Shown here in pieces: positions 33,954 through 42,092 of a stretch of DNA of 64,000 nt. The stretch is from an uncultured Eubacterium sp. Its GTDB lineage: Bacteria > Bacillota > Clostridia > Lachnospirales > Lachnospiraceae. How positions within the stretch are numbered: position 1 is the first letter of the stretch; each line of letters begins with the position of its first letter. A model generated the notes under the pieces. It worked only from the letters and a program-made list of their open reading frames with translations. It ran no database searches and was not told the origin of the DNA. The stretch lies in assembly GCA_910589665.1 (NCBI GenBank), contig CAJUTR010000002.1:150232-214231 (forward strand), read 5' to 3'. A program made the translations under genes and the position numbers.

Positions 33954-35420
33954 TCACGCGGGTTCGTGCATGGATGGCCCGGATGGTCGGTTGCTTTCAA
34001 ATGTATAGGCGGCCCGGATGATCTGTTTCTCCTGAAAACAGTCGCCGATAAGCTGGAGTCCGATCGGGAGTCCGTTCGCATCGGCGCCGCAAGGGAGACT
34101 GATTCCCGGAAGTCCAGCGAGGTTGACGGAAATCGTGTAAATGTCGCCTAAATACATTTGGAGGGGGTCGGTTAAACTTTCACCGATCTTCGGCGCGGTG
34201 GTCGGAGCGGCCGGGCCGAGGATGACGTCGTATTTGGAAAATGCCTGGTCAAATTCTTTTTTGATGAGTGCTTTCGTCCGCAGCGCTTTCAGATAATATG
34301 CGTCGTAGTAGCCGCTGCTCAATACGAAGGAACCTAACATGATCCGGCGTTTGACTTCGGGGCCAAAGCCCTCGGAGCGGGTCTTTTTGTACATATTGTG
34401 AAGCCCCTCATAGTCCTCGGAGCGGTATCCGTATTTGACGCCGTCAAAGCGTGAGAGGTTGGAACTCGCCTCCGCGGAAGCGATGACGTAGTAAGCCGGA
34501 ATCGCGTATTCTACGAGGTTCAGGTCAAATTCTTCCACGACTGCGCCGTTTGCCCGCAGCACATCCGCGGCTTGTAAGATTGCGTTTCTGACTTCCGAAT
34601 CCAGTCCCTCGCCGATGTATTCTTTTGGTATGCCGATCTTCATGCCGGTCACATCATTAACGAGTGCTGACGTGAAGTCGAGATCGTCTCGATTGATCGA
34701 GGTGCTGTCCTTCTTATCATAGGAAGAAATGATCTCCAATATCGTGGCGCAGTCGGTGACATCTTTGGCGATGGGGCCGATCTGATCGAGGGACGAGCCA
34801 TAGGCGATCAGGCCATAGCGCGACACGGTTCCGTAGGTCGGCTTGATGCCCGTGACGCCGCAGAAAGAACTGGGCTGGCGGATCGAGCCGCCGGTGTCGG
34901 AACCGAGCGCGAACGAACACTCCGAAGCGGCGACCGCGGCGCAGGAACCGCCGGAAGAACCGCCGGGAACATGGTCGGTGTTGTGCGGGTTTCTCGTTAT
35001 GCCATAGGCAGAAGTCTCCGTCGTACTGCCCATTGCAAATTCATCCATATTCGTTTTCCCGATCATGACGGCGCCTGCCCGTTCGAGATTTTTTACGGCT
35101 TCTGCCGTGTAAGTCGGGGTGAAATCCGCCAAAATTTTTGAACTGCAGGTGGTCAGGATGTCTTTCGTACACATATTGTCTTTGATGGCGACCGGGACGC
35201 CCGCCAAAGGGCCGGCCAGTTCACCGTGATCTATTTTTTTCTGTACTTCATCTGCCCGGGCAAGGACGGCGTCCTCGTTCAGTACGGTGACAAAGCTGTT
35301 CAGCGTAGGTTCTGATTTTTTTATCTGGTCCAGTGAGGCAAGCGCAGCTTCCCTGACTGTCACTTCGCCGGCCTGGATCTTTTTACCCAGTTCTACGGCT
35401 GTTAAACGCATTACATTCAT
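33954..35420 (-). CDS. gatA: Asp/Glu-tRNA amidotransferase subunit A
   Basis: GatA is the glutaminase of the GatCAB complex. It releases ammonia from glutamine through an amidase-signature Ser-Ser-Lys triad: the lysine is in VAIKDNMC (about residue 75) and the serines lie in the GGSSGGSCAAVAA and GSDTGGSIRQP blocks. The 488 residues fit the family. The last about 12 residues (NRPSGPSMHEPA) look unlike the usual GatA end and are encoded right beside the hairpin element. GGAGCAG precedes the start. Confidence 0.97.
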   Translation of the reverse strand: MNVMRLTAVELGKKIQAGEVTVREAALASLDQIKKSEPTLNSFVTVLNEDAVLARADEVQKKIDHGELAGPLAGVPVAIKDNMCTKDILTTCSSKILADFTPTYTAEAVKNLERAGAVMIGKTNMDEFAMGSTTETSAYGITRNPHNTDHVPGGSSGGSCAAVAASECSFALGSDTGGSIRQPSSFCGVTGIKPTYGTVSRYGLIAYGSSLDQIGPIAKDVTDCATILEIISSYDKKDSTSINRDDLDFTSALVNDVTGMKIGIPKEYIGEGLDSEVRNAILQAADVLRANGAVVEEFDLNLVEYAIPAYYVIASAEASSNLSRFDGVKYGYRSEDYEGLHNMYKKTRSEGFGPEVKRRIMLGSFVLSSGYYDAYYLKALRTKALIKKEFDQAFSKYDVILGPAAPTTAPKIGESLTDPLQMYLGDIYTISVNLAGLPGISLPCGADANGLPIGLQLIGDCFQEKQIIRAAYTFESNRPSGPSMHEPA

Positions 35421-35468
35421 AACAGACTGCTCCTTTCCGATTCGTGCGTGTTAGGAATAGTTAGTTCC

Positions 35469-35762
35469 TTAGTCAAATGTTTTCGGAACCATGTACGTTC
35501 CGTCCTTTTTCCGCGGGGCGTTTGCTAACATCTGTTCCCGGTCATCGCCGTTTGTCACGACATCCTCGCGGAATACATTGTCCACCGGGAAGACGTGTGA
35601 CATCGGCTCGATGCCCTCGGTATCCAGTTCGTTCAGTTTATCAATATAATCGAGCATCCTGCCCATATCTTTTTTTGCCTGTTCCTTTTCTTCATCCGAA
35701 AGTTCCAGTTTGGCAAGAATGCCTACGTATTCGATCGTTTCATCTGATATGATATTTGCCAT
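35469..35762 (-). CDS. gatC: Asp/Glu-tRNA amidotransferase subunit C
   Basis: This 97-residue GatC stabilises the GatA-GatB pair. The family pattern is clear: ETIEYVGILAKLELSDEEKE, then a MLDYIDKLNELDTEG segment and the VFREDVV/REQMLANAP tail. I use the ATG at 35762, 7 nt after GGAGG; a GTG one codon upstream is also possible. It is 20 nt downstream of aspS and 48 nt upstream of gatA. Confidence 0.96.
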   Translation of the reverse strand: MANIISDETIEYVGILAKLELSDEEKEQAKKDMGRMLDYIDKLNELDTEGIEPMSHVFPVDNVFREDVVTNGDDREQMLANAPRKKDGTYMVPKTFD

Positions 35763-35782
35763 CACGATTCCTCCATTTCTTT

Positions 35783-37126
35783 TTATGGTTCCAGTCGTCC
35801 CAGGTCACGCGGGAACAGAGTCGTTTCCCGTACATTTTCTTCGCCCAGGAGTTTCATCGTCAACCGCTCCAAACCGATGCCGAGGCCGCCGTGCGGCGGC
35901 ATGCCGTGCTTGAATATCATGAGATAGTGCTCCATGCCCTCGTCGGTCATTCCCCGCGCTTTGATTTTTTCTTCCAGCATGTCGAAATCGTGGATGCGCT
36001 GGCCGCCGGTCGTCACTTCCAGTCCGTCGAAAAGCAGATCAAAGCTCAGCGTAAACGTCGGATCGGCTGGATCGTCCATCGCGTAAAACGGGCGCTTTTT
36101 CGAGGGGTAATGGGTGACAAACACGAAATCCGCATCGTACTCTTCTTTGAAATACTGCCCGATCAGCGCTTCCTCTTCCGGTTCCAGATCGTACGGATTC
36201 CGTATGCTCCGGTCGTACTTTTCCGAGACGAGACGTTTGGCTTCGTCAAAGCGAACTTGCGGGATCTGTTCAGTCCGCGGAAGGGTGATGCCGAGAATGT
36301 TCAGTTCCCGCTCGTATTCTTTTTGCAAAAGATCCATTGTATATTGAAGGAATCCGGTTTCCATTTCCATGATGTCCTGAAAACTGTCGATGTAGCCCAT
36401 CTCGAAATCGAGGGATGTGTACTCGTTCAGGTGCCGTTTCGTGTTATGCTTTTCAGCGCGGAACACCGGCGCTGCTTCAAATACGCGGTCAAACACGCCG
36501 ACCATCATCTGTTTATAAAACTGCGGGCTCTGCTCGAGAATGGCAGGCCGGTGGAAATAATCCAGTTTAAATATATTGGCGCCGCCCTCGGCGCCTTTCG
36601 CGCCGATCTTTGGCGTGTGGATTTCCGTAAATCCCTGTCGGAACAGATAGTCACGGAATCCCCGCACGAGGCCTTCTTGTATTTTGAATTTAGCGCGCTC
36701 TTTAATGTTTCGCAGGGAGATCGGCCGGAGGTTCAGTTTTGTTTCAAGTGTCGTGTCCAGCTTCCATTTGTTGATCGGAATGGGCATCGGCGCTTTCGGT
36801 TCAGACAGGATCCTCATTTCTTTCAGGCGGATTTCAAATCCGTTTGGAACCCGCTCTTCTTTTTTGACGGTTCCGGTCACTTCGACCGTCGAAGCTTCTT
36901 TTAGATTTTTCAGGTCAGGAAGGTGCTGGCATTGTTCGCCGCCCCGTTCGTATACCGCCTGCACGAGTCCTTCTCGTTTGCGGAGGATGATAAATGCCAC
37001 GTCCCCCATATCCCGGATGGTGTGTATGGCTCCATTCATGGTAATGTCTTTGCCCTCATAGCTGCCAGCGAGAATGTCTGAGATTTCCAATGTTTCTTTT
37101 TGTGTTTTTCCTGATACATAGTCCAT
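35783..37126 (-). CDS. aspS: Archaeal-type (probably non-discriminating) aspartyl-tRNA synthetase
   Basis: This 447-residue class IIb synthetase lacks the large GAD insertion of bacterial AspRS and instead matches the archaeal/AspS2 form: an N-terminal OB fold (about 20-120), motif 2 in VFRAEKHNTKRHLNEYTSLD, and motif 3 in GLGIGLERLTMKLLG. Such enzymes often charge both tRNA-Asp and tRNA-Asn. Its operon with gatCAB and the Asn-reading T-box upstream support a role in the two-step synthesis of Asn-tRNA-Asn. The discriminating residues cannot be judged without alignment. Confidence 0.93.
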   Translation of the reverse strand: MDYVSGKTQKETLEISDILAGSYEGKDITMNGAIHTIRDMGDVAFIILRKREGLVQAVYERGGEQCQHLPDLKNLKEASTVEVTGTVKKEERVPNGFEIRLKEMRILSEPKAPMPIPINKWKLDTTLETKLNLRPISLRNIKERAKFKIQEGLVRGFRDYLFRQGFTEIHTPKIGAKGAEGGANIFKLDYFHRPAILEQSPQFYKQMMVGVFDRVFEAAPVFRAEKHNTKRHLNEYTSLDFEMGYIDSFQDIMEMETGFLQYTMDLLQKEYERELNILGITLPRTEQIPQVRFDEAKRLVSEKYDRSIRNPYDLEPEEEALIGQYFKEEYDADFVFVTHYPSKKRPFYAMDDPADPTFTLSFDLLFDGLEVTTGGQRIHDFDMLEEKIKARGMTDEGMEHYLMIFKHGMPPHGGLGIGLERLTMKLLGEENVRETTLFPRDLGRLEP

Positions 37127-37152
37127 AAAATCCTTCCTTTCTCTATGCCGGG

Positions 37153-37196
37153 ATTAACGCAAGCAAAAAAGCCCATTAACGCAAGCAAAAAAGCTC
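37153..37196. repeat. 22-nt tandem duplication at the T-box terminator tail
   Basis: Positions 37153-37174 and 37175-37196 are two copies of a 22-nt unit differing at one base. On the minus strand each contains GCTTTTTTGCTTGCGTTAAT, so the U-tract following the terminator stem is doubled. The second U-tract has no hairpin of its own. Confidence 0.9.
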
Positions 37197-37500
37197 ATCC
37201 CGACAAAACTATTGTTTCGTCTGGGACGAGCCTGAATTTTTATAGGATTCAAAACCCGCGGTACCACCCGTGTTGAAGACCTGGTGTGATGATCGTATCA
37301 CGAACTATCACGGTCTTCCCCTCAAAATGCCTGTAACGGTGCGTCCGTGTAAACCTACTTGCCGGAAGCGGCGTGTTCAGAATACAAGCTCCGGAATGTT
37401 CTCCTGCTTACCGCTCCCGTAAGATGCTCTCAGTCGGTGACATCTTTTCCTGTCGAAAGGTTACTGCATAAGCAATCGTTTCCTTCATAGCCTTTTTTGT
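37187..37500 (-). promoter_or_regulatory. T-box riboswitch with an AAC (Asn) specifier
   Basis: On the minus strand the leader shows Stem I: GGAA/TTCC below and TGCTTA/TAAGCA above an internal loop holding GGAGAACA, so the specifier is AAC (37400-37398) followed by A. The antiterminator carries GGGTGGTACCGCGG (37269-37256), the T-box that binds the uncharged tRNA acceptor end. A terminator follows: GCTCGTCCCAGAC pairs with GTCGGGATGAGC (37231-37219 with 37204-37193), then T6. Uncharged tRNA-Asn would raise expression of aspS-gatCAB. The fold is by eye, but the elements are in the right order. Confidence 0.9.
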
Positions 37501-37587
37501 TTCAAATTACGCACATTTTACCACAAGTCGCCGGGGATTGCAAGAGGAACTTTATGAAAAATAATTGAAAAATAATTGAGTGCTGCA

Positions 37588-37867
37588 ATGGAGGCTGAGT
37601 TTTTTATTAAAACAGCTGGTATAAGATTTATGGATTTTGAAAAGGTATCAGAATTATTTCGGGAGGTAGAATTACGATTGACAAAAGAAGAGTATAAAGA
37701 TAGGAGAAGCTCGAAATAAAATACATACATTAGGAACAGATTCTAAAATAATTGGGCGTGTTTTTGAAATGTTTTCACAGCCGGTTTTGGAAAAGATTGC
37801 GAAAAAGCATGAAATGATGTTGTTAAAAAAAGTATATTATGTTATACTATATATAATTGAAGAATAA
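37588..37867 (+). pseudogene. Frameshifted AT-rich gene remnant
   Basis: An ATG opens MEAEFFIKTAGIRFMDFEKVSELFREVELRL and stops after about 43 codons. A shift of frame near 37710 continues sensibly as GEARNKIHTLGTDSKIIGRVFEM to a TAA at 37867. The two halves read like one decayed protein of about 90 residues. I do not recognise the family. It begins an AT-rich accessory stretch after the T-box. Confidence 0.5.
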
Positions 37868-37902
37868 GGAATGGCGGAACGCGTAAATATGGAGGTGCAT
37901 GG

Positions 37903-39567
37903 ATGGCAAGGACAGTATCGATCGGTGCGCAGGATTTCGCGGAACTGATCACAAAAAATAATTTTTATGTGGATAAAACAAATTTTATAAAAGAATGGTG
38001 GGACAGTGATGATAAAGTCACCCTGATCACCCGCCCGAGACGTTTTGGTAAAACGCTGAACATGAGTATGCTGGAACGGTTTTTCAGTATAAAATACAAA
38101 GAACAGGGCGAGGTTTTCCAAGGGCTGGACATCTGGAAGGAGGAGAAATACCGGGAACTTCAGGGGACGTATCCGGTGATTTTTTTTTCCCTTGCCCTTG
38201 TCAAAGAGAGGGATTATCAGAATGCGAGAGCCAAGATAAATGAACTTTTGGTACAAGTTTATGAGAAATATTCCTTTTTGAAAACGAGCGGCATTCTGGG
38301 GGAAAAAGAACTGGAATACTATAACAGGGTTTCCTCCAATATGATCGACAGCGACGCAGCGCTCGCGCTCCATCAGATGTCAGGTTTTTTATCCCATTAT
38401 TATGGGAAAAAAGTGGTCATCCTGATGGATGAATATGATACCCCGTTACAGGAAGCATATTTGAGTGGGTACTGGGATGAAATGCTGCCATTTATAAGAG
38501 GATTATTTAACGCCACGTTTAAAACCAATCCGTATCTGGAACGGGCTGTGATGACGGGGATAACGAGGGTCAGTAAGGAGTCATTGTTTTCAGATTTGAA
38601 CAATTTAAAAGTGGTCACGATGACTTCCAACAGGTATGCGTCATGTTTTGGATTTACCGAGCAGGAAGTATTTTCCGCGATGGATGAGTTTGGCATGACG
38701 AATAAAGAAGAGGCAAAATACTGGTACGACGGTTTTACGATCGGGAATCTGCGGGATATTTATAATCCGTGGTCTGTCATCAATTTTCTCGACGAAGGAC
38801 GATTGAGACCCTACTGGGCGAATACGAGTTCCAACGGACTGATCAGCCGCCTGATCCGGGAAGGGAGCCGGGAGATCAAGATACAGTTTGAAAGTCTTCT
38901 GCAGGGCGGTTCCATAAAAAGCGAAATCGACGAAGAAATCATTTTTTCCCAATTGGATCTGGATGAAAATTCCATCTGGAGTCTGCTTCTTGCCAGCGGA
39001 TACCTGAAAACAACGAGTATCATGGATGAGTTCTACGAACTGGAGCTGACGAATCATGAAGTCAGAAAAACATTTTACAAAATGGTAAAGACCTGGTTTC
39101 GGCAGGACAGCGCGGACTATAACGATTTCATAAAAGCTCTTTTGAAAGGAAATCTGAAAGAGATGAATGCTTATATGAACCGGGTACTGTTCCATACGAT
39201 CAGTTCATTTGACGGTGGAACCCATCCGACGGAAGCTACAACACCAGAAAAATTTTACCACGGTTTTGTACTGGGACTGCTTGTGGACCTGGCGGGTCGG
39301 TATGAAGTGACATCAAACCGCGAGAGCGGTTTTGGCCGTTATGATGTACTACTCAATCCGTTCGGGGCCGACGACGGGATCATACTGGAATTTAAAGTGC
39401 ATGATCCGCAGGAGGAATCTTCACTGGAAGATACTGTGCAGGCCGCATTGGATCAGATCGAAGAAAAGAGATATGAACAGACGCTTCTGGCGCAGGGGGT
39501 GGAAGAGGACCATATCCGCAAGTACGGTTTTGCGTTCCGGGGGAAAGAGGTGCTGATCGGGGAATGA
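37903..39567 (+). CDS. AAA-ATPase-like protein with PD-(D/E)XK nuclease-like domain
   Basis: This 554-residue protein has the N-terminal AAA-ATPase_like domain (about 5-260) beginning IGAQDFAELITKNNFYVDKTNFI, with an unusual Walker A in ITRPRRFGKTLNMSML and a Walker B in VVILMDEYDTPL. The C-terminal about 110 residues carry a PD-(D/E)XK-like motif (GFGRYDVLLNP...GIILEFKVHD). Proteins of this architecture occur in many copies in gut Clostridia and Bacteroidetes. A role in defence or DNA processing has been suggested, but none is established. GGAGGTGC precedes the start, and a terminator follows. Confidence 0.9.
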   Translation: MARTVSIGAQDFAELITKNNFYVDKTNFIKEWWDSDDKVTLITRPRRFGKTLNMSMLERFFSIKYKEQGEVFQGLDIWKEEKYRELQGTYPVIFFSLALVKERDYQNARAKINELLVQVYEKYSFLKTSGILGEKELEYYNRVSSNMIDSDAALALHQMSGFLSHYYGKKVVILMDEYDTPLQEAYLSGYWDEMLPFIRGLFNATFKTNPYLERAVMTGITRVSKESLFSDLNNLKVVTMTSNRYASCFGFTEQEVFSAMDEFGMTNKEEAKYWYDGFTIGNLRDIYNPWSVINFLDEGRLRPYWANTSSNGLISRLIREGSREIKIQFESLLQGGSIKSEIDEEIIFSQLDLDENSIWSLLLASGYLKTTSIMDEFYELELTNHEVRKTFYKMVKTWFRQDSADYNDFIKALLKGNLKEMNAYMNRVLFHTISSFDGGTHPTEATTPEKFYHGFVLGLLVDLAGRYEVTSNRESGFGRYDVLLNPFGADDGIILEFKVHDPQEESSLEDTVQAALDQIEEKRYEQTLLAQGVEEDHIRKYGFAFRGKEVLIGE

Positions 39568-39627
39568 CCGGCAGCATTTTCTGCACATTTTAATACTGAG
39601 AAAAATCATATAGCGAAAAAATAAGTT

Positions 39628-39692
39628 GATCACAATCAGCTGGAAGGAATAAATAAAATCCGATCCTTCTGACGATTGTGATCTGTTTTTTT
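39628..39692 (+). terminator. Terminator after the AAA-ATPase gene
   Basis: GATCACAATC (39628-39637) pairs with GATTGTGATC (39674-39683), with GGAAGGA/TCCTTC inside, followed by TGTTTTTTT. Confidence 0.85.
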
Positions 39693-39734
39693 GCCAAAAC
39701 CATAATAGGACCAGATAAAGAGAGGAGAAAAAGA

Positions 39735-39863
39735 ATGAAGTGGTGCATAACAAGCGAATTATTGGAGAAATACGAAAATTATCTGTATGAAGAGGAAAAA
39801 AGTCCGGCGACGATACAGAAGTATATGCACTACTTTATTGATCTCATCCGAGTACTCCCTTAA
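39735..39863 (+). pseudogene. Tyrosine recombinase N-terminal fragment
   Basis: AGAGGAGAAAAAG precedes an ATG opening MKWCITSELLEKYENYLYEEEKSPATIQKYMHYF, the SAM-like core-binding start of Lachnospiraceae integrase/XerC-type recombinases. The frame ends after 42 codons, and the sequence beyond shows none of the catalytic domain. It is a truncated remnant, probably from a lost mobile element. Confidence 0.72.
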
Positions 39864-39941
39864 CGCAAGTTTTTCCACAAACTCACTCCGCCACTTGTCA
39901 TCTGACCACATACGGATCTTGTACTGTGTGCGGTATCTCCG

Positions 39942-40184
39942 GTAACAAGGGCAGAAAAAGCCAGGCATTCCGGTTACTGGCAGATACCAGTCTTTAACAG
40001 AAAATTGAAAAAGCTGGCAAAACAGACGGGAGCATATTACTTTGACTATACTGCTTTTTTGAAGGATTCCGGAGGATATTTAAAAGCGGAGTATGCGGAA
40101 GGGGACGGTTATCACTGGAAAAGTCCCGCTTATAAGGTGTTTGGGAAGCTTGTAAATGAGTTTGAAAAAAAGTTAGACGGATAA
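39942..40184 (+). pseudogene. SGNH/GDSL hydrolase C-terminal fragment
   Basis: The open frame reads LKKLAKQTGAYYFDYTAFLKD and then AEYAEGDGYHWKSPAYKVFGKLVNEF before TAA at 40182. The DGYH segment corresponds to the DxxH motif at the end of SGNH hydrolases, followed by the final helix. No N-terminal part or GDS block is present upstream. It is the stranded end of a decayed gene. Confidence 0.62.
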
Positions 40185-40217
40185 AAAGATTTGGATGAGG
40201 AAAGAGAGGAAAATACA

Positions 40218-40298
40218 ATGATGAAAAGAATTTTATGTTTCTTTTTGGCGGTACTGTTATTGGCAATAGGGAAAACAGGGAACTGGTATGTTATTTAA
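40218..40298 (+). pseudogene. Truncated signal-peptide fragment
   Basis: GAGAGGAAAATACA precedes an ATG encoding MMKRILCFFLAVLLLAIGKTGNWY, which reads as the signal peptide of an exported protein, but the frame ends after 26 codons where unrelated AT-rich sequence begins. It is probably the 5-prime end of a gene lost by deletion, following the SGNH fragment. Confidence 0.45.
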
Positions 40299-40452
40299 TT
40301 CTTCAAATTGTCTATAAGCTTCCTGATAAAGAGCAAATAATTTTTCTTCTGAAATATTAGATGTTTCAGCAATCTTTGCATTTTGAAGATTTTTTTGGCT
40401 TCTCTGTATCTCGTTACAATATCTGTAAGAAACTGGCCGTTATTTAAATAAG
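40286..40452 (-). pseudogene. Unidentified minus-strand remnant
   Basis: Read on the minus strand the sequence gives NNGQFLTDIVTRYREAKK and, after one frame change, LQNAKIAETSNISEEKLFALYQEAYRQFEEL, which has ordinary coding character with heptad-like charges. No start or family is recognised. It is AT-rich relative to the flanking ribosomal genes. It abuts the truncated signal peptide. Confidence 0.35.
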
Positions 40453-40506
40453 AAAATCTATATTTTCATATCTGGTCATAAAAGCTAAATGTCTCGCAAA
40501 AACCCC

Positions 40507-40535
40507 TTGACTTCCGCACTATTATGTGGTATTCT
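40507..40535 (+). promoter_or_regulatory. Promoter of the rpmG-secE-nusG-rplKA operon
   Basis: TTGACT (40507-40512) and TATTCT (40530-40535) are 17 nt apart, about 90 nt before rpmG. Confidence 0.7.
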
Positions 40536-40623
40536 AATTTGGCGATAAGTTAGGTCTTTTTTTTTATGCCTAAATTTTATAAGACGGAAAATTATTTAGA
40601 CAAATAATCACGGAGGTGACGTA

Positions 40624-40773
40624 ATGCGTACTAAAATCACTTTGGAATGTACAGAATGCAAACAGCGGAACTACAACATGACCAAAGACAAGAAGAACCA
40701 TCCGGACAGAATGGAAACAAAGAAATATTGCAGGTTTTGCAGAACTCATACATTACACAAAGAGACGAAATAA
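40624..40773 (+). CDS. rpmG: 50S ribosomal protein L33 (zinc form)
   Basis: This 49-residue L33 has two CxxC pairs, CTEC and CRFC, so it is the zinc-binding version. The full frame is MRTKITLECTECK to HTLHKETK. It is preceded by CGGAGGTGACGTA. It opens the transcription-translation operon continuing with secE, an order usual in Firmicutes. Confidence 0.95.
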   Translation: MRTKITLECTECKQRNYNMTKDKKNHPDRMETKKYCRFCRTHTLHKETK

Positions 40774-40810
40774 TCGTCTGGTGTAATGTTATGGAAAGGA
40801 TGTGTGTCAT

Positions 40811-41026
40811 ATGAGCGAAGCGGAAAAAACTTCGAAAAAGGACAGCTCGAAAAAGGACAGCTTCTTCAAACATGTCAAGGCGGAATTCAAGCGGTGTACA
40901 TGGCCAAAGAAAGAAGAATTGATCCGCCAATCCACATTAGTAATTATTATTTCCGTTATCCTAGGCGGCGTTATTGCAGGGATAGACTGGCTGATCCGTT
41001 TAGGACTGCAGGCGATCGGGCTTTAA
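40811..41026 (+). CDS. secE: Preprotein translocase subunit SecE
   Basis: This 71-residue single-span SecE has the conserved amphipathic FFKHVKAEFKRCTWPKKEEL followed by one transmembrane helix (about 44-66). It clamps SecY in the translocon. I start it at MSEAEK, 10 nt after AAGGA. An N-terminal lysine/serine-rich stretch with a short KKDS repeat precedes the conserved part. Confidence 0.95.
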   Translation: MSEAEKTSKKDSSKKDSFFKHVKAEFKRCTWPKKEELIRQSTLVIIISVILGGVIAGIDWLIRLGLQAIGL

Positions 41027-41040
41027 TCTAGGAGGTTGAT

Positions 41041-41559
41041 ATGGCGGAAGAAGCAAAATGGTATGTGGTTCATACTTATTCCGGTTATGAGAATAAAGTA
41101 AAAGTGGATATTGAGAAGACGATTGAAAACCGTAATCTTCAGGAGCAGATCCTGGAGGTGATGGTACCGATGCAGACCGTTGTGGAGGAAAAGAACGGGG
41201 AGAAGAAACAGGTTCAGAAGAAAATGTTCCCGGCCTATGTCCTTCTCAATATGGTGATGAATGACGAAACCTGGTATGTCGTGCGGAACACCCGCGGAGT
41301 GACGGGGTTTGTAGGGCCGGGATCCAAACCGGTTCCGCTGACCGCGGAAGAGATTGCCAACATGGGATTCCTCGCGCAGGCGGAGGAAGCGCCGTACAGC
41401 ATTGGCGACCACGTAGTCGTTACAAAGGGCGTATGGGAGGATACACACGGTGTCGTACAGGAAGTTCATCCGGCCAAACAGATGGCGGTGATTGTGATCG
41501 ATATGTTTGGGCGCGGGACGCCGGTTGAAATCGATTTCTCAGAATTAGAAAAGCTATAG
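41041..41559 (+). CDS. nusG: Transcription termination/antitermination factor NusG
   Basis: This 172-residue protein starts with the NGN domain (AKWYVVHTYSGYENKVKVDIEK) and ends with a KOW motif (GDHVVVTKGVWEDTHGVVQEV). NusG binds RNA polymerase and modulates pausing, termination and coupling to the ribosome. AGGAGGTTGAT lies just before the ATG, and secE ends 14 nt upstream. Confidence 0.97.
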   Translation: MAEEAKWYVVHTYSGYENKVKVDIEKTIENRNLQEQILEVMVPMQTVVEEKNGEKKQVQKKMFPAYVLLNMVMNDETWYVVRNTRGVTGFVGPGSKPVPLTAEEIANMGFLAQAEEAPYSIGDHVVVTKGVWEDTHGVVQEVHPAKQMAVIVIDMFGRGTPVEIDFSELEKL

Positions 41560-41578
41560 AAACAGGAGGAAACTTGAA

Positions 41579-42004
41579 ATGGCTAAGAAAGTGGAAGGAT
41601 ATATAAAATTGCAGATCCCGGCTGGAAAAGCAACGCCGGCACCGCCGGTAGGACCAGCGCTTGGACAGCACGGCGTGAATATCGTGCAGTTTACAAAGGA
41701 GTTTAATGCGAAGACAGCAGGACAGGAAGGAATGATCATCCCTGTTGTCATTACCGTATATGCGGACAGGAGTTTCAGCTTTATTACGAAAACGCCGCCG
41801 GCAGCAGTACTTCTCAAAAAAGCATGTAAGATTGATTCCGGTTCCGGTGTGCCGAACAAGCAGAAGGTAGCTTCGATTTCAAAAGAGGAGATCCAGAAGA
41901 TCGCCGAACTGAAAATGCCGGACCTGAACGCGGGAAGCCTAGAAGCAGCGATGAGTATGATCGCTGGTACGGCAAGGAGTATGGGAATTACAGTAGAAGA
42001 GTGA
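41579..42004 (+). CDS. rplK: 50S ribosomal protein L11
   Basis: This 141-residue L11 has the proline-rich N-terminal segment IPAGKATPAPPVGPALGQHGVN and the rRNA-binding C-terminal domain with IAGTARSMGI. It forms the GTPase-associated centre with 23S rRNA and L10/L12. AGGAGGAAACTTG precedes the start. Confidence 0.98.
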   Translation: MAKKVEGYIKLQIPAGKATPAPPVGPALGQHGVNIVQFTKEFNAKTAGQEGMIIPVVITVYADRSFSFITKTPPAAVLLKKACKIDSGSGVPNKQKVASISKEEIQKIAELKMPDLNAGSLEAAMSMIAGTARSMGITVEE

Positions 42005-42052
42005 GTGTTATAAAATTTAGACATCGCAAAAGATCTATGTCATTTGGACGTT

Positions 42053-42077
42053 GTGGGAGAATGTTCGCTAATACCAC
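42053..42077 (+). promoter_or_regulatory. Putative autoregulatory hairpin before rplA
   Basis: GTGG (42053-42056) can pair with CCAC (42074-42077) around GAGAATGTTCGCTAATA, just upstream of the rplA ribosome site. Similar structures before rplA bind L1 for feedback in other bacteria. The identity here is inferred from position only. Confidence 0.4.
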
Positions 42078-42092
42078 TAGGAGGTTTAAATC

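Noticed and set aside
35756..36904. Long plus-strand open frame (382 codons) opposite aspS
   Set aside because: It is antisense to a strongly conserved synthetase, has no ribosome site and no family features; it mirrors the codon pattern of aspS.
39678..39734. Upstream extension of the integrase fragment to the ATG at 39678
   Set aside because: The extension runs through the terminator tail and lacks a ribosome site; AGAGGAG points to the ATG at 39735.
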